Below, piece by piece: positions 35,376 to 46,969 of a DNA stretch of 64,000 bases (its first letter is position 1; the number at the start of each line of letters is the position of its first letter). The notes beneath the pieces were generated by a model. That model ran no database searches. It was given only the letters and a program-made list of their open reading frames with translations, and had not been told where the DNA came from. The DNA is from Lactarius indigo (Eukaryota; Basidiomycota; Agaricomycetes; Russulales; Russulaceae), in NCBI GenBank assembly GCA_025766275.1, contig JAFKAC010000010.1:310001-374000 (forward strand). The letters run 5' to 3'. The position numbers were made by a program, and so were the translations under genes.

Positions 35376-37053
35376 TCAATTTCTTCCCCTCACTGATGCT
35401 GGGGCGGGGCCGGCCACGTCCAGAAAGTCCAGACATCCTCGCCCACACCCTCGCCACAGGAGCGGCACCCCACCCGTCGTCTCGCCAACCCTCACGCCCG
35501 CGATCTCGGTCACCCACGAATACCGTTCCTCCGCGGGCAGCACGAACGGTGGGCCGAGTCGCGCCCACGCCATTGCCGCCGCCAACCCTGCAGGCGACGT
35601 TGCTGCTGGTGCAGGCGCAACACCGCCGTGCCGTAGCGATGGACAACGCCCAAAGCTCTTTTGCTCCTGCGCAGCTCCAGCCACATCAACCGCACCAGAC
35701 CCGTGCTCCCTCCTTTCCGCCTTGACATGCGCAGAGGAGAACATGCCTGCGCCCGCGCTCGTTGTCGTAGAGCGCGAAAATCCATGTCGTCGCGGGGCGG
35801 ATACCGCGGCTGGTGCGACGCGCGCGAAGAGCGCCACATCGGCAGGGGAGAGTGCGCCATCTTGGAGCGGGAGCAGGAAGCGGTCCTCGAGGGTCGTCGG
35901 TTGGTGTCGCGTGCGTACAGTCGTCGACGTTGTGGTCGTGGTCGGGTGCGGCGCTAGCGGCCGCTGTTGGTTCGTCGGAGATGGCGTGAGGAGATAGCGC
36001 AGTATCATTTCGCGCAATGGTGGGACGCGGAAGTGTGCGCGCGTCGCGGCGTCAGCTGTTTTGGGCTCGTCTTGCGCCGCGGGGTTGGCAGGGTCTGGAT
36101 GCCATGGGTTCGTGTGGACCTTGAGATTGGTGAAAGTCATCGTGGTCATCTCAGCTGGGAGGAAGCGCAAGTTGTTGTTGACTACATCGAGATCCCTGAG
36201 TGCGTGTAACTGCGCGATTTCTGGTGGGATGTACTCAAGGTTGTTGTTCCCTGGCCTCGTGGCTATCATTAGTATGTCTAGCGAACTAGAGAGGGGGCGG
36301 TGAGCACGTACGGAGAGAGAGTACAGTCAGGTTGCTCAGCCTGAAAAACTCCGAAGGTAGGGTTGTGATTTCGTTATTTGCGAGAAAGATCATAAGACCC
36401 TGTGACCGGGACCTGCTGGGGGCGACGGAATGGGCGAAGAGAGATCTATGTGGAGACGAGAAGACTGCTGGTGCGGTCTGCACGCGCTTAAAAGGGCGCT
36501 GCGTTGGCTCAGCAACGACGCCGAGGCTGTTGAGTTCCATAATGGATGGAGGTACAGAGGTAAGCCCCGCGTCTCTGAAAACTTTGTGAGTGTGATGATG
36601 TTTACGATGAGAGGGCGATCACACGCACTTCCAAGTGAATTCAGCCTCACCCATGTCGACCGCTCGTGTGATCTTCTCTTCCCATAGGGTAGCTTCATCT
36701 GGAGGTTCTAGCCCGAACTCTGATTGTGAGAAGCTCTCCTCTTCGTGAAACATATCTTCCAGCACTTTGGAGTGGTCTGCAGAAGACGATACACTGGATC
36801 GATATGCCCAGCTGGCGGGTGCATAGGACGAGTTGGAGTATCGGAGTTCATTAGAAGGGTGCTTTGTAGCGTGTGTGGATCCAGCAAATGGATGGCTTAT
36901 GCCCCGCGGTGTTGTTGGCCGGTTGAGATCAAGGGGCTGGAGGGATGGCGACGAAAGGGGGGAAGAGTCCACAACAGAGGAAGTAGATGGCGATCCCCCC
37001 GGTGAAGACGAAGGTGACATGTATGCGCGATCCTCTGGGCTGATAAAGGTCAT
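35376..37053 (-). CDS. Leucine-rich-repeat protein with conserved Trp/Cys C-terminal motif
   Basis: Three exons on the minus strand join in frame: 37053-36629, 36574-36312 and 36250-35376, 520 residues. Residues 1-140 are Ser/Pro-rich and disordered. Residues about 142-290 hold four leucine-rich repeats: LTSVPPSIMELNSL, LMIFLANNEITTLPSEFF, LTVLSLRNNNLEYIPPEIAQ and LRDLDVVNNNLRFLPAEM. The middle is Thr/Pro-rich linker. The C-terminal ~60 residues are conserved-looking: FVLPAEERYSWVTEIAG then PLLWRGCGRGCLDFLD. This fits the short LRR proteins of fungi that lack an enzymatic domain; cellular role unknown, probably protein-protein binding in the cytosol. Shares a 393-bp divergent region with TPR-CCCH copy A. 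Confidence 0.8.
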
Positions 37054-37446
37054 TTTGTGGCGGAGTCAAGCATACACGACCGGGAGCACAAAAATATATG
37101 CAAATTCAACAGATTCCTCCGCATCACGAGACCGCGATCGTGCCAGTCACGTGGAGTTACCGTGGATGGATATTAGTCAGCGTGATTCCGTATTTTCCTG
37201 ACATCCGCGACTCGAACTGGCAGCGAAATGGTATGACGCCGCTTGGCCATAGAGCAATCGACGTGACCCCGCTCGAGATGGGAGCGACCAAGGGAGCGAC
37301 ATCACAATCTGGGGTAATGACGTCACAAAAATAATGGCCTCGGTGAAGATGCGACGTCACCCCGACGAGCTCCTGGCGCAAACCACGAGAACTCCCTCTA
37401 ACGCTTCAATGGCCCCCAATCATGGGCAGACAGCCGGGGCCACTGG
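37054..37446. promoter_or_regulatory. Divergent promoter with CRE and E-box motifs
   Basis: The region between the LRR gene (minus) and TPR-CCCH copy A (plus) has a perfect palindromic TGACGTCA at 37318-37325, a second CGACGTCAC at 37352-37360, and a CACGTG E-box at 37148-37153. These are the known core sites of ATF/CREB-type bZIP and bHLH factors. That any of them is used is inference. Confidence 0.5.
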
Positions 37447-38653
37447 GATGAGCAATACTACTAAAGCATAAGGAGTTGTTAGAGGCAAGAGCCCTCAGGC
37501 GCGCACAGCGCGCAGAAGCCAGCCGTGTCAAAGCCGAAGAACAAGAGACCGTATGTAGAATGACGTTTACTTTATGGTCGCGTCGCCTCACGTACACCAT
37601 GTTTCAGGGGAATGCGCACTTCTGCAAGGGGAAGTACCGCGAGGCTATCGCGGAATACGAAGTCGCAGTCAGATCCACGGCCCTACTGCCACGTACCTCT
37701 CAAACATGGCCGCGGTATGGCTGAAGCTCGAAGCGTGAGTTTCCCCCGTCGTGGTCAGGCGCGCAAGTGAAACCTCCAACTCGCCGCGGCCAGTGCGTTG
37801 AGCCATTCCCTCATATTTTGACGCCGAGGCTGACGGTTGGCAAATTCGCACAGACTTCGCGACCGTACTCGAGCAAAATCCAGGCTCGATTGAAACAAAG
37901 AAGGCACTCGACGAGGTACTCGTTCTCATGAAGCAACGAGGAAGATGAACCCATCGAGTTGGAAGACTGTCGTCCGCGAATCATCGTCGACTTGAAGGTC
38001 GAGCTCGAGTCGGTGTCGGATTCGAGTGATTTTAACCACGAGGGGAACGGTGTTCTTTGCAGGTCCTACAATCACGACGGCTGCAAGCGGGGACTCGAGT
38101 GCAAGTTTTCGCACGCGCCGAATTACAAGAGTGTGCGAGATCCCCTGTGTGTTTTTTCTTCCGACATTTCGCTTATGTGGAAAAACGCTAACTTGAACGC
38201 TGATCAGCGGACGCAACGTTTGTCTGCATTTCTTACTCGGGGACTGCAGAGTTGGCAGTTGCGTGTATTCCCACGACAGGTCCTATTTGCCCATCATGAC
38301 GCTGGAAGGCTTCGGCGATGCCACAGATGATTTAGGGCACGCCGCCTACATGAGCAGGGGAATGGTGTCCGGGAGTGGTCATGGTCGCAGCGACGACCAC
38401 GGGGGAATGCGCCGCGGTGGTCAGCATGGTGAACTGGGACTGGATAACTTTGCAGAGCGCGTGGCGAGAGTGAACAGGGGATACATAGAATACGAAATCC
38501 GGTCTGAATAAGTCTGCAAGTGTCAGGGTATATGGGACCATGACAATGACACTTTTGTGAGTGTTCTGATTTGAGCGCCACGCTTTACTCATCGTTTTTT
38601 CTAATTCTTGTGTCAAGGATGTCGATTATTACATTGAGGCCAGCTCGCTCTGA
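37447..38653 (+). pseudogene. TPR-CCCH zinc-finger family, copy A (decayed)
   Basis: Clear homologue of copies B-D but broken. The ATG frame at 37447 stops after seven codons; a shifted frame then reads ELLEARALRRAQRAEASRVKAE as in the other copies. Exon 2 (TPR1, from GNAHFCKGKYREAI) shifts frame near 37680. The whole exon for the second TPR helix pair (YDSAEHCAQRAL.. in others) is deleted down to a short scar near 37770-37800. Zinc finger 1 (CRSYNHDGCKRGLECKFSH) and the VELESVSDSS spacer are intact at 37985-38140. Zinc finger 2 survives in part (38215-38290), after which about 180 bp encoding the SGRWWDD.. block are deleted. The C-terminal motif is lost, though the last intron and a DV..SLStop-like final exon remain (38554-38653). 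In the clamp position before GN, the Lys of the other copies is Gln. Confidence 0.8.
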
Positions 38654-39344
38654 CTGTAAAAACCGACTTAATGGTTCTTCCCACACCCCAGGCCCACATC
38701 GTGGCTACGACCCATGTGTCTCCCATCCAATTCAGATTTATTTCTCATGTCATTTAATGTGGAGCAGTTGCACCCACCTCCGCAAATTTTGTCACACCAG
38801 CGGCACTTTCTTCCACAGGTAGAGAATTGCCAGTGGGGGGATCTCGGCAAATGTAGCATCGGAGTCAGTCATTGTCCGAGACGTCCCGAGACGTCTGGAC
38901 CAAAACGTACCTAGAGATGTCTGAGGAGGGTCACCTGTTGACCCTCTCCAGGGACCTTGGTGAGTTTTCTGTTTACGATTCAACTGCCTTCATTTACTGA
39001 CTTAGAACTTGACTTGGCGGTCTAGTGAAACATTCAAGGACCTTAGGAAGACAGGTTTCTTAGGAGTACCGGGATCACCGGGAGGCATGCCTTCTAAGCC
39101 ACATCACCTTTATCGAATCTTCGTGGTCTTGATGTCGCTCCAATCCTGGCGATATTATGTATATACATGCCAGAGAATATATGTATCTTTATGGGAAGAA
39201 ATGGTACAGGGAAAGTGCCGATCTACTAAAGACCTTCGGAATTTGCAAGGGTGTGAGAACAAGCCCCGTGCTCCCTATGGCACTTGTATAAGTGTTCCTC
39301 TCTCTGCGGTCCCCTTCTTCAACACTCAGAAATCTTGCTCAGAA
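38654..39344. other. Intergenic upstream of DUF6535 gene
   Basis: About 690 bp with no convincing gene; the frame that opens at 39009 only becomes the DUF6535 reading frame at the ATG at 39345. A short inverted motif GAGACGTCCCGAGACGTCT lies near 38879-38897 (direct repeat of GAGACGTC). Confidence 0.4.
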
Positions 39345-42300
39345 ATGGCAGCACCCCGCCCGAATCGAGATGTCGAGGCTCAGACCGTTGCTCAGCCCAT
39401 TATAAATCATCCACCCTCTTCAAATCCCGCAAATCCCCAGCTACTACCGGCAAATAGCGCTCCTCAAATTACTACAAACACCGATAAATATCACGACGGG
39501 AATGCTACTGCTGATGATCCAGAGGTTCAGCGTGGTGTGTTGACTTTCCCGTTTCACAACTTCTGATCTCATTTGGGTACTAGATGAGAATCAAGGAGAC
39601 TCTTCTGATGGGCTGTGGTCGATGTACCTCACTGAGGCGGAGAAGCAGGACACGGAGGTAATTGAGAGTTGGAAGGGAGATACAAACGGAATCCTCGTAT
39701 TTGTGAGTCCTGGTCTGATCCGTCTTGTGCATATTCACTGACTGAAGCACGTGTTGAAGACTGGTCTGTTCTCCGCCACCGTCGCTGCCTTCCTTGTTGA
39801 AAGCTACAAGAAGTTATCTCCCGATTCAGGCGATACGACAAATGCCCTCCTTGCTCAGATATCCGCACAACTTGTCAGCATCTCTAACGGGACACCCCTC
39901 GCGAGTGTCGTACTGCCGAACGCTCAGACATTCAAACCAACAGCATCTGCCGTCAGGGTCAACGTGTTGTGGTTCCTCAGTTTAATCCTCAGCTTGAACT
40001 GCGCGCTTTCCGCGACATTGATGCAACAATGGGCCCGACGGTATCAAGAACTCGCACACCGCCGCGGTGCATTTCACAGACGCGGGCGTATGCGGGCATA
40101 TATATTCGAAGGCATCAATAAATTTGCAATGGCCCGAGCCGTCGCGACAATGCCCACCCTCCTGCACATATCCGTCTTCCTCTTCTTCGCTGGTCTCATC
40201 GACTTTCTTCTCCCGATTTACACGACTGTCGCATACTCCACCCTCGGCTCCATCGCGGCATTCACTTTCGCATATGCAATTTTGACGGTTTTACCAAACA
40301 TTTACCTCAACTGCCCGTATCGCACGCCCCTGTCTGGGCTTACATGGCGTCTATCCCAATTTTCCATGATGGGATTTCTTTGGACCGTCCTCCTATTTCG
40401 TAAAACCCTATCAAAATTATGGAGTCTGGCCAACCAACACGCGCACGAACCCCATGGGCCGAAAAAGTGGAGAGAGACACTCACAAGGGAGCTCAATACG
40501 CGTCGACAGTGGTTTTCGCAAGGCATGCGAAAGAGTGTCGAGCTCGGCGCCTATAGAGCGGATTCAAGAGTGGTCACGAGTGCTCTTGTATGGACACTCA
40601 CAGCTCTCGATGAAGACAAGGAGATCGAAGCCTTTGCCGCACGAATACCAGGATTCTTCGACTCACGTGTCGTCCCAGATGCGACATTGGCGGTCCTTCC
40701 CCTTATGTCCCACCAACCGAACACCGACCCCATCTTCGGATCCCGTCTATACGATCTCCTCAAGACGTGTATACCGGAGACGTCGATTCTCGACGAAAAG
40801 ATGCGCAAGAACCGTCTGCGGATTTGTCTCAACTGTCTGTGGTATTTTGGAAGAGCGTACAATCAACCTGGAGTTTTTCGGGCGTTGCCATCCTATTTCC
40901 CAAACTTCCTCGTTCCGGAAATCAATCGTCGTATTCAGGCCGAAGAAGACGCCGACGTCCGTGTGATAGGACGCTGTTTTGTAGCATTAATCGTAAACAA
41001 TCTCGCGGCCGACATCGACTCACGCACGGATCCGATTAGCAATGGGGAGCTGGCGTGCCTATCGGCTATCCCTGGTACCAACGGCCACGATGTGAAGCTT
41101 TTGCTTAGCCAGCCTGGCGCCGTCGCACTTATGAACATGACCTCACTCACGTTTGAAGGTATTGGCGGCTTGACCACCGGCATAGTTCCACCGGGCGTGT
41201 TGGATGTGGTCCAACGGACACTCGGCATCCTCTCTCAAGCTCGTTCATCTCAAGAGAATGCCGAAGTCCGGTTAGATCAGCCAATCGCTATAATCAACGG
41301 TTCTGATGGGACGTTTGAACGCATCCTCGTATCCCGTCTCCTTGGCCTCCTCAATACGTGCATACAAGCGACCTCGCCACTCACAGAAGACGCACGCAAG
41401 AGCTGTGAGCGGGCGTGCCTGAAGGGTCTGTGGTATTTTGGACGGGCGTTCAATCAACTTGGGAATTCTGTGCCTTTACCGCCCTACATCTACATCGCTT
41501 TCGCCAATCCAGAGATCTCCAATAGCACAGGTTGGAGCAACGACCTTGTGGCCCACGATCTGGGACGCTGTGTTGGAGCGCTGGTCGTAAACAAGCTCGC
41601 GGCCGACATTAACTCGCGCAATGTTCCGCTCAACAAGGACGAGTTGGCGTGCCTATCGGCTATCCTTGGCACCAAGAGCCCAGACGTAACGCTTTTACTA
41701 CGCCATCCAGGCGCCGTCGAATTTACGAACATGGTTTTCCTCGCACTGGACGATTTCTACTTCGTCACCATCGGAACAGTGCCCTCGTATTTGCTAGATG
41801 TGATCCAACAGACATCCAGTGCTCTCTCTCAGGCCCTACCGCCTGAATTGAACGCCAAGATGCGACTAAATCAGACAACTACGAATGTTTCTGACGGTCA
41901 GTGCGAACTCGTACTCTGATCCTGTCACTATTATCTAAAGGTGCACATCAGAGACCTCATTGCTTGCGGCTGGAATGTATAGGAGCGTTTTACATGCGTG
42001 GATGAAAAACCTGTGGTATTTCACAAGAGAGTACAACGAACCCGGAAACTTGGACCCTTTGCCGACCTTTATCTGGATTACTTTTACCAACCCGGAGATG
42101 ACTCGCCGCATACGCGAGCAACGTGACCTCGCTGTTCGTGTGGTGGGACGTTGTGTTGAGGCGCTGGTCGTAAACAAGCTTGCGGCCGACATCTCACGCA
42201 ACCCTCTAGTCAGAAATGACGAGCGGGCGGCGTGCCTATCGACTATCCTTGGCACTAAGGGCCTTGATGTGACGCTTTTGCTTAGTCATCCAGGCGCCAT

Positions 42301-44380
42301 TGAATTTACGAACATGGTTTTCCTCACATTGGACGATTTCTACTCATCCACCATCAGAACAGTACTCTCGGATGTGCTAGACGTGGTCCAACTGACATTC
42401 GGTACCCTCTCTCAGGCTCTACCACGTGAATTGAATGCCTGGGTGCGACTAAGTCAGACAGATGCTCTGGCGAATGCTTCCGACGGTCAGTATTGACTTT
42501 TGCTCTGATATCCTCTCTATCGTCTAAAGATGCGTCAGGGACTCTCACGGCTGGAATGTATAGGAGCATTTTACGTCTGTGGATGAAGGACCTCTGGCAA
42601 ACTACGAGAGAGTACAACGAACCCCAGGCTGGGAACCGGGTACCTTTGCCGCCCTACGTCTGCGCCACTTTTGCCAACCCGGAGATGACTCATCGCATAC
42701 GCAAGCACGCCGACCACGCTGTCCGTGTGATAGGACATTGTGTTGAAGCGCTGGTCGTAATCAAACTTGCGGCCGATGTCAACTCACGCAATGCTCTGGT
42801 CAGTAATAACGAGCTGGCGTGCCTATCGACTATCCTTGGCACCAAGAGCCATGACGTGATGCTTTTGCTTAGTCATCCAGGCGCCATCGAATTCACGGCG
42901 CTGGTCTTCCTCGCATTGGCCAATATCGACTCCTCCGCCTCTGCCAGAGTACCCTCGGAGGACGTACTTCAGCAGACATTTGACATCCTTTCTCGGGCTC
43001 TTCCAGCTGAATTGAATGCCACGGTACGGCTAGACCAGACAGATCTTCTGATGAACGATTCTCTTGGTCAGTGTGAACTCATACTTTCATACGGTTTCTA
43101 TCGTCTAAAGGTGCACATCAGGGACCCCATCAACTGTCCCCGTTATTTGCGAGAGGGCTTTATGTATGTGCCTGAAAAGCGTGTGGAACGCTGTAAGAGC
43201 GTCCAATGAACGCGGGAACTCGGTGCCGTTACCGCCCTACGTCTACGGCGCTTTCACCAACCCGGAGATGACTCGTCGCATACACCAGGCCACTGACCTC
43301 ACCACCAGTGCTATAGGACGTTGTGTTGAGGCGTTGGTCGTAAACAAGCTTGCAGCCGACATCATCTCACGCAATGTCCCGGTCAGCGATGATGAGCTGA
43401 AGTGCCTATCGGCTATCCTTGGTACTGAGGGCCACGACATGAAGCTTTGCCTCAGCCTATCTGGCACAGTCGAGCTTGTAAACCTGGCTTCCCTCGCATT
43501 GGGTGATTTCAGCCCCTCGCGAGCCGATCAAATGCCGCCCGACACGCGTTCAGTACTCCAACAGACGCTCGCCATACTCTCTCAGGCTCTTCCCGCTCAA
43601 GGAAACGCAGAACTACTATCGCTAGATCAGAGGGTTGCCCTAATCAACGACAAGTTCGAACGCACCATTGTATCCCGCCTTCATGGCCTCCTCAAGATGT
43701 GCATACCAGGCGCCTCGTCTCTCACAGAAGAAGTACGCATAAGCTGTCTGCGGATGTGTCTGAAGAGCCTCTGGCATTGTGGCAAACCGTACCTTCAAAC
43801 TTCTGATCCATTGCCGTCATATTTCCCCCTCGTGCTTGCCAGGCCCGAGATTACCCGTCATTTCCGGACTGAACAGGATCCCGCCGCTCGTATCATAGCG
43901 TGCTGCTACGGGGCCTTGATCGTAGGCAAGCTGGTAGGCTCCCTTGGGTCACCCATCTCCCTCGGTGGCCGTGTCCACAATATGGAACTGGCGTGCGTAT
44001 CAGCCATCCTTGGCACCGAGCAGCGCGAAGTTTCATTTTTGCCCCACCAACTTCACGTCGTCAATTTCCGTCATGTCGTTACCGTCATCTCAGACGAGAT
44101 GGACACCTCGTTCACCGCGACGGCAATGCCGGAAGACGTGCTGAACATAGCCCAAGACACACTCTGCATCCTCGTAGACCGTATGTTTGTACCCGAAGGC
44201 CTACCTAGGGACCAGCGGCGGTTATTGCGGGAATTATATTTAGATATCGCGAACGCCTTGCGCTCCGATCAGCTCAAGAACGAAACGGCGAAGACATTGA
44301 ATCGCCTTCAGCAAATATTGGTAAAACTACTACCTGGATCACAAGATACAACGACGGTGATACAGAACCCCGATCATTGA
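39345..44380 (+). CDS. DUF6535 membrane protein with six tandem ~180-residue repeats
   Basis: Six exons join in frame: 39345-39534, 39584-39702, 39760-41896, 41952-42485, 42539-43066 and 43122-44380, 1588 codons. Residues ~80-290 match the basidiomycete DUF6535 family: WSMYLTEAEKQDTEVIESWKGDTNGILVF, TGLFSATVAAFLVESYKKLSPD (TM1), VLWFLSLILSLNCALSATL (TM2, about 170-190) and two helices at about 235-285. The rest is six repeats of about 180 residues, each with C-LK-LWYFGR-N-PGN, then PLPPYVY-AF-NPEMTRRI, VIGRCVEALVVNKLAADI-SRN, ELACLSAILGTK-HDV-LLLSHPGAVEF and DV-QQT-ILSQALP-ELNA. Repeats 3, 4 and 5 begin exactly at phase-1 introns, as expected after exon duplication. Predicted helical, possibly HEAT-like. 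Function of DUF6535 proteins is unknown; they are strongly expanded in mushroom-forming fungi. The start ATG is chosen because the disordered N-terminus MAAPRPNRDVEAQ is family-like. Confidence 0.82.
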
Positions 44381-46969
44381 TCAGGCTTGTGATCCCCATT
44401 AGGTTCAGTCGGGTATGGTTTAATGTGTAGTACTGTATTTAGTCTCGTTTCACCTACTACTTCGTCTGGTTTCTCTCCCAGCTCTGGAATCCGTATACCT
44501 GTCCGCCATACATGAGAGGGAATGTTGTCCTATAATAACTCAAGTCCACCGTCTGTCTGCTAACGTCGGTGAAGTCAGAGTTGCCGCCTTGGATATCTAG
44601 ACAAATGATACGTCCTGACCGGCATAGCCTCTTATTATCGCCGCTGACATCCAACGTCATCGTCGGTAGCGATTGGTCACTGGCAGACCTCCACCCACTC
44701 GCATCCGTTCTGCACCCCACTCCCCTACAGCTGCCCGCCGTGGGTCGCCTAAAGCGCAGTCGCACCCTTGTCCATAATGATGCGAAAGAAAAATCTGCTC
44801 TTCTCTCACTCGTGAACGTACTCGTGGGGCCTATGATGCCCGAGCTAGGGAACCACGTCGAACCAAGCTGGCGGTCTGAACTCGACACGGTATGCCCGCC
44901 GCATACTCATTACTCGCAGGCGGGAACGAGGGCCAGTTTCAGTAGATTATCGACGCTGATACGGCCACGTAAACGAAACGGCGGTGGTGTTCAAGTCTAG
45001 AGGAATTCACGACGAAGACATGACCCTGCTGGACCCAGCCCGAAGCGAATGGCTAGTCTTTGCAAGTCAATAATTCCTTTGCTAGCTGGTTAGTGGCCTA
45101 GCGCTAGAGGAGAGGAAGGATCTGGCGCGAGGCACCACTGTGTGTGGTGTAAATGAGAAATTGGCGTGAACAGAAAGTGAGCAGAAAGCACGAAGTGCTT
45201 CTGGGCTGGGATGAGGAATTGAAACCCAAAGTGGACCCATAGAAAGTCATCAGGAAATACCTTCCGCGCCAGCAAGAAAAAATACGGCACTACTCTAATT
45301 ACTAGTGAGTTGTATGAAGATGGAGAAACCAAGGGAGAAATCGTACGGTGCCAGTGCTACTGTCTTCGTTTCTGCGGTATTTTATTTCGTAGTTTGTTCG
45401 GTGGCTGACTTTTCCTGTTTGATTCACCACGTCTCGTTTTTGCAATTGGCCGAGTGACATGACATCCTACGTTGCAATTTGCAAAAACAACCGCCCCATT
45501 ATGCTTTCCGTGGTGCGCGAGTATAAACTTCAACAAATCATCAACAAACACTGACGGCGTCAGTGTCGAGTGGTGTTGTCATTTGTCATTTGGATGGCAC
45601 ATCGGGGGCTACGTCTATATGCGTGCTCCTTTTCGGCGAGCGTTTTGCAGTTGTCGCGCGCTTGCATATATCGTTTGACTTCGTTGCGCGCGAGTGAAGT
45701 TCAACAAATCGTCAATAAACACATCACCCTTGTTGGTGTCGAGCCATGCAGCGGCACAGAGGCTACATCTACACAGATGCTGCGTGCTCTCTCTATGCCT
45801 TACTGTAGAAGCTGCTCCGCAGACGGACTTCATTCTCACGTTTGATAAGGGCCCGGCCCTGTCTCTTTTCCCCCTATTTTCTATCTGTTCCATGCATCAT
45901 CTTCTCTTTCCATGTCCTCTATTCCTCCACAGATGGGATAATCACGCCGACAGAAAGAATGGAGTATGCAACATGGCACTATTGATGTACGAACGTCAAT
46001 AACGTGTGTTTTTTTGTTCACACGCCCCTACACACATCTGTTGCGGCTGCTGATCGTCTTCCAGATCAATAGGAGACAGTCCTCCTTTGCGACCTCGCCA
46101 GGTTGCACAACGTGCGCGTCGCGCGCGTGAGAGAGCAGGTCGTGTATGTATCAACATATTCACGGTTATCTACGCTCTCGTACCCACAGCGCCCCGATCC
46201 CAGGGCGCCTCAGGGATCGGGGCGTCACCGCACACCTCTCTCGTTCTGCTCCTGGGCCCCGCATTTCACTCACTCAATTCCGGACACTTCTTGATCCCAT
46301 TCGCCCATCCGCCCATCCGCCTCCCCCCCCCTTCCTTCCTCAATTTTAGTCTCTATCTGCTGGTTTCACTCTCTCTCATCCTTGAATCCTCTTCGCCACC
46401 AACAGCCAACATTGCAGCATGAACAAGATATGGAGGTTAATCCATGAAAGAAGTGCAATACTTGCAAGGTATAGCCTGAGGGTTGAGCCATCCGCAAGTC
46501 ATTCATCGCATTCCAGGTCACAAATCTTTGAGTCAGTTTTGGCTTGGCGGGAGGCACGGACCGCCATATCCGAACTGTGCTATGATAGGTTAGCTTGATC
46601 GTGACGTAACGATAGTTCGCAATTGCCTAAACGCCGTAGTTCTACGAAGGCCGCTGTGAACCAATCGTGGATGCACCGTGCACTTCCTGTCTCTCGCTTG
46701 CCTGTCTTTCCCAATTCGACGTACAGTACCAAAGCTGCGAGAACAATAAGTTACAGCAGAGTTCTCTCGCCCCCCTCTCACCGCCGCCGGCGTGAACCAG
46801 ATGTTGGCAAGCGGTGGGCGCTAGCCGCGAGTAGTCGATTTGGTTAGTGCGTATTGCAGCAAGAATGAAACGTGACCGCGGTTGCTGTAGCGCGGCGACT
46901 CGGCGACGGGTTCAAAACCAACCTTCGCGTAGGCCACTTCCTCTTGCCATATCCGCACTAACAGCAGCA
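44381..46969. other. Intergenic with a short tandem duplication
   Basis: About 2.6 kb. Overlapping frames on opposite strands at 44457-44888 and 44569-45000 are unsupported. Two related segments with period about 170 bp, at about 45515-45585 and 45683-45755, share TTCAACAAATC-TCAA-AAACAC and GTGTCGAG. The last ~100 bp (from 46865) is shared with the promoter of copy C. A TGACGTAA site lies at 46602-46609. Confidence 0.4.

Noticed and set aside
44457..45000. Overlapping ORFs of about 140 residues on both strands
   Set aside because: Each is the shadow of the other and neither has a domain, intron or codon pattern that decides between them.
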